From contig NZ_RHOT01000003.1 in assembly GCF_003946675.1 (NCBI RefSeq), positions 1-64,000 on the forward strand: 64,000 nt of DNA. Direction: 5' to 3'. Below are positions 29,285 through 38,720 of the stretch, in pieces. Source of the DNA: Lapidilactobacillus gannanensis (GTDB taxonomy: Bacteria > Bacillota > Bacilli > Lactobacillales > Lactobacillaceae). Under the pieces are notes generated by a model that saw nothing but the letters and a program-made list of their open reading frames with translations, searched no databases and was not told the origin of the DNA. Position numbers and translations under genes: made by a program. How positions within the stretch are numbered: the first letter of the stretch is position 1; every line of letters begins with the position of its first letter.

Positions 29285-29902
29285 TCAATTACAACGGAAA
29301 AATGGTCGTAAAAACAGCCAATAGAGCCCATAGCCCAAAACTGTCCCCAGCGTATTAAAAATTAAGTCGTCAATATCGGCGACACCTGTTGCTAAGAAAA
29401 ACTGCAGCGTTTCAATGGAAAGAGATAATAGCATCCCCAGTAGAACGGTACTGAAAAAATGAGGTCGGCGGTGCTGTAACAAGGGCTGCAACATACCAAA
29501 AGGAATAAACCAAAGAATATTCCCATAAAAATTGTAAACAAAATCAATAATTGATTGACCATATTGTAATTTAATCGTTTCAGTCAACGGCTGAACATTG
29601 ATCACGCTCAAAGGACGCTGCCAATAAATTGTCATTTGCCAAGGAAAATAAATTCCTCGAAAAACGGTCAACGCCAACAATAATAGCAAATAAAAGGTAA
29701 AGAACCCCACTAAAATTTCTCGTCGCCAATGCCAAGGCCGTTGTTTGACGCGCAAGTAAATAATTCGCAGGATTAAAAATAGAATAAAATAAATCAAGGC
29801 CTTATCAAGGCTATAAAAAATAAGCTTAATTAATGGAAAATGATTAATTCGTGCTTGATAGTTATCTGCCACCACACGATAAAGCGGACCTAATAAATAC
29901 AT
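29285..29902 (-). CDS. VanZ-family membrane protein
   Basis: 205 residues with about five membrane helices. The VanZ features are FYGNILWFIPFGMLQPLL, SIETLQFF and VADIDDLIFNTLGTVLGYG. VanZ proteins occur in many Firmicutes; some raise teicoplanin resistance, but most have no known role. The ATG follows AAGGGAAGGG. It is divergent from ltaS, with 267 bases between them. Confidence 0.85.
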   Translation of the reverse strand: MYLLGPLYRVVADNYQARINHFPLIKLIFYSLDKALIYFILFLILRIIYLRVKQRPWHWRREILVGFFTFYLLLLLALTVFRGIYFPWQMTIYWQRPLSVINVQPLTETIKLQYGQSIIDFVYNFYGNILWFIPFGMLQPLLQHRRPHFFSTVLLGMLLSLSIETLQFFLATGVADIDDLIFNTLGTVLGYGLYWLFLRPFFRCN

Positions 29903-30169
29903 GGCAACCCTTCCCTTATGTCATGCCTAAGTTTACCAAAACTTGTTCAAAAAACAGCGCAATTTTACTTATTTTATAAAAATTAAAGATTTCGCCTGAG
30001 AATCCCCGCCAGCGACTTGTTAAAGAATGAGAGCTGAGTGGTTAATTTAGTAAAAAGCTGACTATTTTGCTTGTAAAATCATTAAGAATCTAACCGATTT
30101 CTCGTAAAAATTGCTAATCACTGCTAAAAAATTGTAAAATATAGACATTATATGTGTGAGGTTTTAACT

Positions 30170-32371
30170 TTGAAAAAAAATCTAGTTAGTCGCTGGCTAC
30201 AAACGCGACTCGGTTTCTTCGGTTTGCTAGTTCTTTTACTGTGGGTCAAAACTGCCCTAGCTTACTACGTTGACTTTTCCTTAGGTGCCGCGGATATTCT
30301 GCAACATTTGTTAATGATCTTCAATCCACTTGGCACTTCAGTCCTACTGATCTCATTTGGGCTTTATTTTAAACGGCCAAAAGTCAGTTACATTGTCATG
30401 CTATCTATCTATATTTTAAGCAGTCTGATCCTCTTTAGCAATGTTGTCTACTATCGGTCAGCAACTGATTTTCTAACCTTTAACACCATTTTTAGTGTTG
30501 GCAAAGTTGCTAACGGCCTTGGCAAAAGTACTGCTTCGCTGCTGCAATGGCATGACATTTTTCTTTTAGGCGATATTGTGGTGTTAATTTTGGCATTGGC
30601 TCGGGGCTGGCTGAAGTTTGATCCGCACAAGTTCACCAGCAAACGGGCTTTCACAGCCACGACCATTGGTGTTTTTGTCTTCCTGTTAAACTTAACCTTA
30701 AGTGAGACTAATCGGCCACAATTGTTGACTAGAACTTTCGATCGTAATTACATTGTTAAATATCTGGGGATCGATACATTCATGGTTTACGACAGTGTGA
30801 AAACAGCCCAGAATAATCAGATTCGTGCGTCCGCTGATGGGACTGATATTAATAAAATTCTTGATTACACTAAAAAGCATCAGGTGCCAGCCAATGTCAA
30901 TTATTTTGGCAAGGCTAACGGCAAAAACGTCATCATCATTCATTTGGAAAGTTTTCAGCAATTCTTAATTGACTTTAAAGTGAATGGTCAAGAAGTAACC
31001 CCGTTCTTAAATAGTTTGTATCACGATAAAAATTCGCTTAGCTTCGAAAATTTCTTCCACCAAGTTGGTCAAGGACGAACTGCCGATGCAGAAAATATGC
31101 TAGAAAATAGTATTTTTGGCCTACCTGAGGGTTCAGCTTTTACAACGCTAGGTTCTGATAACACTTATCAGGCAGCACCAACAATCCTCAAGCAAAATGC
31201 CGATTATACTAGCGCAGTTTTCCATGGCAATGTCGGCAGTTTCTGGAATCGTAATCATGTTTATAAGAATTTTGGCTACGATTACTTCTTTGATCAAAAT
31301 TATTATGACGCCGCCCCAAATACACTGACAGCTTACGGCATCAAAGATAAATTATTATTTGCGGAAAGTATTAAATATTTAGAACAACTCCAGCAACCGT
31401 TCTATACCAAATTCTTAACCGTCACCAATCACACGCCTTTTACCCTTTCCGAGGACGATACTAATTTTCAAACCACTGATACTTCTGATACCGTGGTCAA
31501 TAACTATTTCGTAACTGCTCACTATCTCGATGAATCATTAAAGGAATTTTTCAATTATCTAGATACTTCCGGCTTATCCAAAAATTCTTTAATTATGCTT
31601 TATGGTGACCATTATGGCCTTTCTAATAAAGATAACACTTCCTTGGCCCCCTTACTTGACCAAACAAATAACCAAGAGCAAACAGATACTTGGACCGCCT
31701 TCGACAATGCGCAACTGCAACGAGTGCCCTTGATTTTCCATATGGATGGCTTAAAAGGTGGTATCCAAAAACAATACGGCGGTGAAATTGACGTTTTACC
31801 AACCCTTCTCCACTTGCTCGGACAGAAAACCGACGATTATGTTATGTTCGGTCAAGATCTTCTTTCTAAGCAGCATCAACAATTAGTGGCCTTCCGAAAT
31901 AACAATTTTGTTTCTGACAAGTATACTGTCCTTGGTGGAAAAGGTGCTAAAAGTACCGTTTATGATAATCAAACTGGCGCTATCCTAACTGATTTAACTG
32001 AGGAGCAGGTCAACGAAATTGATCAGCTCCAAGACCAAGTGACCGAAGCCCTTTCACTTTCAGACTCTTTGAATTACAAAAATTTACTACGGTTTTACAC
32101 GCCGAATAACTTCATTCCTGTTAATCCAGAGAATTATAATTATCTTGATCAAATTAATGAACTACTTAATAAGCGTAAGGCCCTGGGCAATAGCTCGACC
32201 TCACTGTATAGTCAGTTTGGCCACAGCACTACCGGGATGTACCATACTGATGCACCGGAAATGACTGATTCTAAGGCCGACATTGAAGAATTTCCCGATA
32301 TGAGTCAGAACAAAACAAGTACAAAAGATAAAACGAACAGTAAAAAGGCAACGACTACTTCGCAAAAATAA
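30170..32371 (+). CDS. ltaS: Lipoteichoic acid synthase (LtaS-type glycerol-phosphate polymerase)
   Basis: LtaS builds the poly(glycerol phosphate) chain of lipoteichoic acid from phosphatidylglycerol on the outer face. Five membrane helices (to about residue 180) precede a large extracellular sulfatase-fold domain. The catalytic Thr304 is in GQGRTADAE, metal residues lie in IIIHLESFQ and MLYGDHYG, and the substrate region includes FHGNVGSFWNR. A low-complexity Lys/Thr/Ser tail ends the protein. I choose TTG at 30170, eight bases after GAGG; an ATG six codons upstream has no ribosome site. Confidence 0.93.
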   Translation: MKKNLVSRWLQTRLGFFGLLVLLLWVKTALAYYVDFSLGAADILQHLLMIFNPLGTSVLLISFGLYFKRPKVSYIVMLSIYILSSLILFSNVVYYRSATDFLTFNTIFSVGKVANGLGKSTASLLQWHDIFLLGDIVVLILALARGWLKFDPHKFTSKRAFTATTIGVFVFLLNLTLSETNRPQLLTRTFDRNYIVKYLGIDTFMVYDSVKTAQNNQIRASADGTDINKILDYTKKHQVPANVNYFGKANGKNVIIIHLESFQQFLIDFKVNGQEVTPFLNSLYHDKNSLSFENFFHQVGQGRTADAENMLENSIFGLPEGSAFTTLGSDNTYQAAPTILKQNADYTSAVFHGNVGSFWNRNHVYKNFGYDYFFDQNYYDAAPNTLTAYGIKDKLLFAESIKYLEQLQQPFYTKFLTVTNHTPFTLSEDDTNFQTTDTSDTVVNNYFVTAHYLDESLKEFFNYLDTSGLSKNSLIMLYGDHYGLSNKDNTSLAPLLDQTNNQEQTDTWTAFDNAQLQRVPLIFHMDGLKGGIQKQYGGEIDVLPTLLHLLGQKTDDYVMFGQDLLSKQHQQLVAFRNNNFVSDKYTVLGGKGAKSTVYDNQTGAILTDLTEEQVNEIDQLQDQVTEALSLSDSLNYKNLLRFYTPNNFIPVNPENYNYLDQINELLNKRKALGNSSTSLYSQFGHSTTGMYHTDAPEMTDSKADIEEFPDMSQNKTSTKDKTNSKKATTTSQK

Positions 32372-32420
32372 TTAAATTGCTTTGTTCTAAATCTACGCAG
32401 TCATTTCCAGCCTACTGCTA

Positions 32421-32467
32421 AAAAAAAAGACTTGTAAAACCAAATTTGGTTTTACAAGTCTTTTTTT
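32421..32467 (+). terminator. Terminator of ltaS
   Basis: Perfect palindrome: AGACTTGTAAAACCAAA pairs with its reverse complement, flanked by A8 and T8, so it may also stop minus-strand transcription from the histidine kinase gene. Confidence 0.85.
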
Positions 32468-32524
32468 ATGTCGATTCAGCTTCTCTGAACAGGAAGAACT
32501 AATCTAGAGGATCAACGTGACACC

Positions 32525-34054
32525 TTAATTACTGCCTTGATCAGCCTCATCCTGCTTAGGCTTAATTCGTTTTGAATGACCAGCTAAGCGTGCTGCCTCA
32601 ACTTCATTAGGGAAAGTGACGGTAAAGGTCGAGCCTTGATGAAGTTCACTTTCGACGGTAATTTGACCATAGTGTTGTTCCACTAAAGAATGAACAATTG
32701 CCAGACCTAAACCAGACTCACCATACTTGGTGTTTTTCCGTGACGGATCGGCCTTATAATACCGTTCCCAAATATTCTTCAGTTGATCATCACTCATCCC
32801 TAAGCCATTGTCGCTGATTTTAACTTCAGTACCAGTCGCTAAAGCTTTAATGGTTAAGGTTACTTGGCCGTTCTCAGTAAATTGAACAGCATTTTGAGTA
32901 ATATTGAAAATCACCTGCACAAAGCGGTCATAATCTGCATAAACATTAACCGGTTCAGTAGTGGTTAACACTAGTTGATCACCAGCAGCAGCTGCCTTTT
33001 TGGTTAACTGGCTCACAATATTGCTTAATGCTTCAGTCCCATTAAAAGTTCGCTTATTCAAGACAATTTGATTAGCGCGAATCTTTTCATAATCAAGATT
33101 TTCGTTGACCAAACGAATCAACCGCTTAGTTTCATTTTGCATTAACTCAATACTTTTACCCTTGGCTGCTTCAGGGATTGCATCATAGGCTAACCCCTCT
33201 AATAACCCATTGATAGTTGTCAATGGCGTCCGCATTTCGTGAGCGGCATTTGCCATAAACTCTTTACGCCGTTCCTCTTGGCGAGCAATTTCACGATTGG
33301 ACTCATCCAATGAATGAACCATTTTGTTGAAATCACTGGCCAAATCATCAATTTCATCACGACCGCGAGAAACTAATTCCACATCGAAGTTGCCGTTAGC
33401 GACAGCTCTAGTTGCCGAACGAAGCCGATTGATTCGCCGAATGTAAAAATGTGCCAACAAATAGCTTAATGCCAAAGCAACCAGTAGTGAGATACCCAGT
33501 GCTACCAATAAATTACGTTCCATTTCTCGCATACTGGACTTGATGCGCGTCACTCGCGAACCAATGTACATGGCACCAACAAACTTCTTATTACTATCAA
33601 ACCACGGATAAATCACATAAGAAAGTTCAGCGCCATTACCAATTGCAGGACCCTTTTCAGTCGTTGTCTGATTGGAGGTTCGATTGGTTTGCATTCGAAT
33701 AACTTTACCGGCCTTTAGCTCTTTCCAAACACTTTCAGGCAAGGCCTTATTGATCACAGTATTGGGATAAATCACTTGATTATCCGCACTATAAACAACA
33801 TAAACGACTTGATCGTCTTGCAAAACAACTTGAACTTCATTTAAGAAGTCTGTTGAAATTGGGGTATACGATCCCGTTTGGGCATCTTTTTCCGTAAAAA
33901 TTTCACCAAAATTACGAGCGTAACCTTCCAGTTGACGCCAATTTGTTTCGTATGCCTGGCGATTATTATAATTAATAATCGCCGCACTAACGATCAGTAA
34001 AGTGGTAAAAATGACGACAAAAAAGCCAATCATTTGTTGATAAATTAGTTTCAT
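32525..34054 (-). CDS. Sensor histidine kinase of a two-component system
   Basis: 509 residues. Membrane helices at about 8-28 and 183-205 bracket an extracellular sensor region. A HAMP domain (about 205-258) is followed by HisKA with the phospho-acceptor His in ANAAHEMRTPLT, then an HATPase with the N box NITQNAVQFTENG, G1 ISDNGLGM and G2 GESGLGLAI. A charged tail follows. The gene overlaps the regulator stop by one base (TAATG). The signal cannot be inferred. Confidence 0.93.
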   Translation of the reverse strand: MKLIYQQMIGFFVVIFTTLLIVSAAIINYNNRQAYETNWRQLEGYARNFGEIFTEKDAQTGSYTPISTDFLNEVQVVLQDDQVVYVVYSADNQVIYPNTVINKALPESVWKELKAGKVIRMQTNRTSNQTTTEKGPAIGNGAELSYVIYPWFDSNKKFVGAMYIGSRVTRIKSSMREMERNLLVALGISLLVALALSYLLAHFYIRRINRLRSATRAVANGNFDVELVSRGRDEIDDLASDFNKMVHSLDESNREIARQEERRKEFMANAAHEMRTPLTTINGLLEGLAYDAIPEAAKGKSIELMQNETKRLIRLVNENLDYEKIRANQIVLNKRTFNGTEALSNIVSQLTKKAAAAGDQLVLTTTEPVNVYADYDRFVQVIFNITQNAVQFTENGQVTLTIKALATGTEVKISDNGLGMSDDQLKNIWERYYKADPSRKNTKYGESGLGLAIVHSLVEQHYGQITVESELHQGSTFTVTFPNEVEAARLAGHSKRIKPKQDEADQGSN

Positions 34055-34788
34055 TAACGACCTACTTCCGAATCATCGAATTTATAACCGACCCCCCATA
34101 CGGTCTGAATCACTTGTGGCCCAACTTTTTCGATTTTTTGTCTTAATTTTTTAATATGGGCGTCAACGGTACGCTCGTCACCATAATATTCATAGTCCCA
34201 AACTAACTCTAACAATTGTTCGCGTGAGAAAACCTGACGTGGCTTCTTGGCCAAGGTTTTCAGTAAGTCAAATTCTTTTGGTGTCAAACCAGGAATTTCT
34301 TTGCCATTTAAGAAAGCTTCGCGTGTTTTAGAGCTTAGCTTAAAATGATCAGTCATCACATCAAACTGACCCTGATTAAGTTCAACTTCTTCTGAACTTG
34401 ACTCATGCTGGTCATTAGCCAAATCAGCTCGGCGATGAATTGCCTTGATTCTAGCAATCAAAGTAATTGGACTAAATGGCTTCGTTACATAATCATCAGC
34501 CCCTAGTTCTAAACCAAGCACTTGATCACTTTCACTATCACGTGCCGTTAACATAATAATTGGCACAGTTTTAGAAATTTCCCGAATTTCCTTGGCAACT
34601 TGCATACCATCTTTTCCGGGTAAGTTTAAGTCAAGCGTAATCATATCCCAACCATCAGGATCTGCTTTAAACTTGGCCATTGCCTCGTTGCCATCATAGG
34701 CAAACACAGCCTGCCAATTTTCCTTTTGAAAAAACATACCCATCATTTCTGAAACTGACGTATTATCTTCCACCATAAGTAATTTCAT
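34054..34788 (-). CDS. OmpR-family response regulator
   Basis: Receiver domain (residues 1-120) with acidic residues in MVEDN, phospho-acceptor Asp in LDLNLPG, Thr in MLTARDS and Lys in TKPFSP. The winged-helix DNA-binding domain (about 140-238) includes LTPKEFDLL and the recognition segment DERTVDAHIKKLRQK. It is the first gene of a two-gene operon with the kinase; GGGGGC lies before the ATG. Confidence 0.95.
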   Translation of the reverse strand: MKLLMVEDNTSVSEMMGMFFQKENWQAVFAYDGNEAMAKFKADPDGWDMITLDLNLPGKDGMQVAKEIREISKTVPIIMLTARDSESDQVLGLELGADDYVTKPFSPITLIARIKAIHRRADLANDQHESSSEEVELNQGQFDVMTDHFKLSSKTREAFLNGKEIPGLTPKEFDLLKTLAKKPRQVFSREQLLELVWDYEYYGDERTVDAHIKKLRQKIEKVGPQVIQTVWGVGYKFDDSEVGR

Positions 34789-34816
34789 AATTCATGCCCC
34801 CGTTTAATTCATTATA

Positions 34817-34868
34817 AATAAAAAAACTAGCAATTTGGGGATATTCATGTAAATACCCAGTTTTTTTC
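34817..34868 (-). terminator. Imperfect terminator after the SdpI-like gene
   Basis: AAACTGGGTATT pairs with AATATCCC...AGTTT on the minus strand, followed by T7. The stem has an internal loop. Confidence 0.5.
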
Positions 34869-34903
34869 AAAAAGCCAGCTTAATGTGAAAAATATTTGAC
34901 GAT

Positions 34904-35257
34904 TTATTTATGGAACTGATACTTTTGTGGCAAGTGACCAATTCGCATTAGATACTGGCGTAATTTATGCTCTAAGTAACGAAAACTTAACCAAGAGCCG
35001 ATAACGATTGCCAATAACCATAATAGTACCAGATTATTTAATTGAAAATGGTTGATCATCGCCCCAAGGCTAATCTGAATCAGACCAAGTAACAATAAAG
35101 TATTACGGCACCAACGTTGTGCCAAATAAAAGCCACTAGATGTGCTCGTTGCCAAAGCCGTTTTATAACTTAACATATTAGTTGGTTGCTTAGCTGGGTG
35201 AAACAAAAATACTAACCCAAATAAAAATAAGCCACCACCAAAAAGAGCATTGATCAT
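34904..35257 (-). CDS. SdpI-like small membrane protein
   Basis: 117 residues with about three membrane helices. The segment SYKTALATSTSSGFYLAQRW resembles the conserved loop of SdpI-type immunity proteins, followed by hydrophobic helices. The ATG at 35257 is eight bases after AGGAGG; the one at 35263 is too close. No toxin gene is visible nearby, so an immunity role is only a possibility. Confidence 0.55.
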   Translation of the reverse strand: MINALFGGGLFLFGLVFLFHPAKQPTNMLSYKTALATSTSSGFYLAQRWCRNTLLLLGLIQISLGAMINHFQLNNLVLLWLLAIVIGSWLSFRYLEHKLRQYLMRIGHLPQKYQFHK

Positions 35258-35464
35258 ACGCATTTCCTCCTAGATATTTCTAGTATATCATGTTTAACCG
35301 CTGAATTATTAACTCAAGCCAAGGAATTTATAAAAAATAAACCGTTTTCTCAATCAGTTCTCAGAATATTTATTCATTTCTAATTTATTATAAACCGACT
35401 ACGACATCACTATTATAAACACACCCCGATTATCGAAAAAGAAACGCGCCTAATATTAATGAAA

Positions 35465-35512
35465 TACTAAAAAAGTCTGATTAATCTTTTAAGATTAATC
35501 AGACTTTTTTAG
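35465..35512 (-). terminator. Terminator of ssrA
   Basis: Stem AGTCTGATTAATCTT/AAGATTAATCAGACT with A-run and T-run on either side, directly after the tmRNA 3' end. Confidence 0.9.
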
Positions 35513-35514
35513 TA

Positions 35515-35878
35515 TGGAGGTGAGGGGAATTGAACCCCTGTCCATGCGTACTGCCACGCCAACGTCTACATTCATAGTAGTACTATTTAAAATTTAGTCA
35601 TTAATGCGCGCCGCACCACCGGGCTAACCATTAACAACGAGTCTGCTAAGCTCCTCTTAATTATTCGGACCGCGTAACTAAGTGTAGCCTAATTAATTTG
35701 AGACCCAAAATCTGAACCTTAGGCAAATTCAGCAGGATCACGCTAGCTGGTTTTTAGGCAGCTACTGCGTAAGAATTTTGTTTGTTTGCAGTTATATAAA
35801 CTGTAACGTTTTAACGTAGACGTAACCTACGGAATGCAATTCGCGCACAGATACACATGTCGAATCCAGAACACCCCC
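35515..35878 (-). ncRNA. ssrA: tmRNA
   Basis: Trans-translation RNA that rescues stalled ribosomes. The acceptor ends GGGGGTG/CACCTCC pair, and the T arm AGGGG-TTCAATT-CCCCT and the 5' TCTGGATTCGACA are conserved. The tag frame at 35789-35754 encodes ANKQNSYAVAA followed by TAA, a typical degradation tag. Pseudoknot sequences fill the rest. The 3' CCA is not encoded after the discriminator A. A TATAAT box lies about 15 bases upstream. Confidence 0.95.
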
Positions 35879-35957
35879 AAATTTGGCACTTCAATATTAT
35901 AACATGAAGCTACCAAAAATGCAGTGGCCAACGATCAGGAAATCGTCTCACTACAAC

Positions 35958-36059
35958 TTACTTAACTTGATGTTGTGGGCTTAATTCCAAGATTGCCATT
36001 GTCAGTAGCAGCACGGCGGCTCCTTGTAAACAGTGTCGCCAATTCAGGTTCAGCTTCAT
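35958..36059 (-). CDS. Possible 33-residue membrane peptide
   Basis: ATG at 36059, 14 bases after the HAD phosphatase stop. One hydrophobic segment (GAAVLLLTMAILEL) lies between a basic start and a polar end. The ribosome site is weak. It may be a real small protein or chance; no family recognised. Confidence 0.25.
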   Translation of the reverse strand: MKLNLNWRHCLQGAAVLLLTMAILELSPQHQVK

Positions 36060-36072
36060 TCAGCTCACGCCA

Positions 36073-36849
36073 CTAAATTAATTCGTAATGCCGTAACCCA
36101 GCAACGATTCCATCCTCACGGTTACTTTGCGTAATAAATTCTGCTTGTGCCTTAGCTTCAGGAATCCCATTTGCCATTACAACTGCATGATCAACGTAAC
36201 TCAACATTGGGATATCATTAGGGCCATCGCCAAAAGCATACGTCGGCAAACCATTCAAATTCAGATTGTTCATCAACGTTTTGATACCATGCATTTTAGA
36301 ATTGCCACGGCGAACGGTATCAATTGAAAAAGGACTATTACGATAATAAGTTAACTCAGGTAATTGCTGGTGATAGTCCTGATCGTGATCAGCCGTCAAT
36401 AACAATAGCATTAATATATCATGATGCAGATAAAAATCAGGTGCAACTGCTGGAATTGGCGTATGAATCAAATTATACGCGCTAGCCAGACGCTCACTAT
36501 GAGCCGTTGCTTTAATTTGATCAGTCGTATAAAAAGCAACTTGGTCACCTAGTTTAGTGGCTAAAGCGACCACTCGCTGAATGATTTCTGTTTCAATTTT
36601 TCCTTGATAAACTGACTGCAGCCGATGTTCGATATAACAACCATTTAAGGAAACAAAGGTGTCAATTCCTGTTGCTTCTCGAGCAGCCACAATTTCCAGT
36701 GGTGACCGTCCAGTATTAATTACTGGTAAATAACCGTTTTTACGTAAAGCTTTGATTGCTTGACCAACGGCCGGACTGACCACTGAATTTTCATTAAGTA
36801 AAGTACCATCTAGATCAAAGAAAACAACCCCGCGATATTCGTTATTCAA
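36073..36849 (-). CDS. HAD-superfamily (Cof-type) phosphatase
   Basis: 258 residues. Motif I FFDLDGTLL with nucleophile Asp, motif II in NTGRS, a Lys in RGNSKMHGI, and motif IV FGDGPNDIPML. A Cof-type cap sits between motifs II and III. Such enzymes act on sugar phosphates or FMN-like substrates. The start is a TTG at 36849, seven bases after GGAGG. Confidence 0.9.
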   Translation of the reverse strand: MNNEYRGVVFFDLDGTLLNENSVVSPAVGQAIKALRKNGYLPVINTGRSPLEIVAAREATGIDTFVSLNGCYIEHRLQSVYQGKIETEIIQRVVALATKLGDQVAFYTTDQIKATAHSERLASAYNLIHTPIPAVAPDFYLHHDILMLLLLTADHDQDYHQQLPELTYYRNSPFSIDTVRRGNSKMHGIKTLMNNLNLNGLPTYAFGDGPNDIPMLSYVDHAVVMANGIPEAKAQAEFITQSNREDGIVAGLRHYELI

Positions 36850-36931
36850 ATTAAATCCTCCATTTTTTTGCTAGTGCTAATGGCGCCAGTAAGTCATGAT
36901 TTAAAGCGATTAATCAATGCTTATTTTGCAA

Positions 36932-37396
36932 TTAATGTAGCTTACTTCTAGATAAATGGTGTTGCACAAAATCGGTCAAACCTGTCACACTTTGATTAAT
37001 AATCAATTTATACTCACGCTGTGTAAAATCAATCAAAATTAATTGACTTGTTTGTTCAGTCAATTTAGTCACTCGAAAATCACGAATTGCCCGCCAATCT
37101 TTTAGGCCATTGGTACTTAACGAAAGGAGCACATACTTCTTACCCAAACCTTTACGAATGAGCATCCAAGTTAAGACCGTTAATAAAAAAGTACTCAAAA
37201 TGATGAGTTGAACTAAATCTTGATGCTGTTGAACTGTCACAATTAGCGCAACTAATCCAGCCGCCAGAACAGTCCCAATCACTAAACGTGGCAACGACCA
37301 ACGTGCGTGATATGTGAGTTTGACTAAATTCGTAAATAACGCCACCAAATCAAAGATAACAATTACCAGCGCCAACCATAAATATGTTGGTGACAT
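36932..37396 (-). CDS. Membrane protein of unknown function
   Basis: 154 residues from the ATG at 37396 (GGGGAG nine bases upstream). Three membrane helices (about 5-25, 35-55, 63-82) are followed by a soluble C-terminal domain of about 70 residues rich in beta strands, which might resemble a bacterial PH-like fold. No family recognised with confidence. Confidence 0.65.
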   Translation of the reverse strand: MSPTYLWLALVIVIFDLVALFTNLVKLTYHARWSLPRLVIGTVLAAGLVALIVTVQQHQDLVQLIILSTFLLTVLTWMLIRKGLGKKYVLLSLSTNGLKDWRAIRDFRVTKLTEQTSQLILIDFTQREYKLIINQSVTGLTDFVQHHLSRSKLH

Positions 37397-37455
37397 TAAC
37401 AACACTCCCCACAAAATTCACACCTGTTTTCAACTTATTACTTATAGTCTAAAAC

Positions 37456-37494
37456 AAAAAGAGCAGTAACTCAATTAGCTGAGCTAGCTGCCCT
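37456..37494 (-). terminator. Terminator of ackA
   Basis: Imperfect stem GCAGCTAGCTCA/TGAGTTACTGC followed by CTCTTTTTG on the minus strand, 14 bases after the ackA stop. Confidence 0.6.
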
Positions 37495-37507
37495 ATTATT
37501 TAAATTG

Positions 37508-38707
37508 TTATTTAGCGGCCAATCCGGTTAGTCGAACCACATCTCGAACGATCATTAACTCTTCGTTTGTTGGCACAATCATAATTTTAACTTTTGAATC
37601 AGGTGCGGAAATAATTTGCTCAACGGCTTGAACTTCATTGGCCTTTTCATCGAGCTTGGCACCAATGAAGCCAAGTTGATCAACAATCATCTTCCGAACT
37701 GGAATTGAACCTTCACCCATCCCAGCAGTAAAGACTAAAGTATCAACGCCACCCATTTCGGCAATATATGAACCAATGTACTTCACGATTCGATTAACAA
37801 AAACCTTAATCGCTAAGTCAGATTCTGGTCGTTCAGACCGACTAGCTAGTAAGTCACGCATATCAGGTGACAAACCAGATAAGCCGAGTAAGCCAGATTT
37901 CTTATTTAAAATATCAACCATTTGATTAGGATCAGTAATATTTAACTTTTCCATCAGGAAGGCGACCAGCGAAGCATCAATATCACCAGAACGCGTACTC
38001 ATGGTCACACCTGCTAATGGGGTAAAGCCCATTGAAGTATCAAATGATTTGCCATCCTTGATTGCCGTCAAAGATACACCACTACCTAAGTGCATTGTGA
38101 TCATTCTTTGCTGTGCTAATGGCACACCAAGGATTTCAGCAGCACGAGCGGAAACATAACGATGACTAGTACCATGCGCCCCATATTTACGGGCACCATA
38201 TTTATGATAGTAATCTAACGGGATACTGTATAAATAGTTTTCTTCGGGCATAGTCGTATGGAAAGAAGTATCAAAAACGGCAACTTGCTTTGCATGAGGG
38301 AGTTTGTGTTCAAAGGCAATAATGCCCTTGGCTTCGTTAGGATTATGAAGTGGTGCATAATCAGCTAGCTCTTCAATTTTTTTCAAATTTTCTGGTGTAA
38401 CTTCGGCCGATTCCTTGAAGAATTCACCACCAGCAACAACTCGATGGCCAACACCTTTAATTTCGCTTAAATCATTAATAATACCTGAGTCTGATAAACG
38501 CTGCAGTAACATTGAAACAGCAGTTTCTTGATCAGGAATATCGATTTTTTCTTTTGTTTTCTGACCATTAAATTTAACTGAAAAAACTGATCCTGGTAAT
38601 CCTAAGCGATCAACCATCCCTGAAGCAATTTCCTGTTCAGCCGGCATTTCAAATAGTTTCCATTTTAAAGTTGAGCTTCCTGCGTTTACTGCTAAAATTT
38701 TAACCAT
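37508..38707 (-). CDS. ackA: Acetate kinase
   Basis: Converts acetyl-phosphate and ADP to acetate and ATP, the energy-yielding end of the acetate branch. The N-terminal ILAVNAGSSTLKWKLF, the catalytic FDTSFH region, the phosphate loop HLGSGVSLTAI and GFTPLAGVTMSTRSGDIDAS are all present. Length 399 fits. It is the last gene of the comG-methylase-ackA series, 13 bases after the methylase gene. Confidence 0.97.
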   Translation of the reverse strand: MVKILAVNAGSSTLKWKLFEMPAEQEIASGMVDRLGLPGSVFSVKFNGQKTKEKIDIPDQETAVSMLLQRLSDSGIINDLSEIKGVGHRVVAGGEFFKESAEVTPENLKKIEELADYAPLHNPNEAKGIIAFEHKLPHAKQVAVFDTSFHTTMPEENYLYSIPLDYYHKYGARKYGAHGTSHRYVSARAAEILGVPLAQQRMITMHLGSGVSLTAIKDGKSFDTSMGFTPLAGVTMSTRSGDIDASLVAFLMEKLNITDPNQMVDILNKKSGLLGLSGLSPDMRDLLASRSERPESDLAIKVFVNRIVKYIGSYIAEMGGVDTLVFTAGMGEGSIPVRKMIVDQLGFIGAKLDEKANEVQAVEQIISAPDSKVKIMIVPTNEELMIVRDVVRLTGLAAK

Positions 38708-38720
38708 GTGTCAATCTCCT

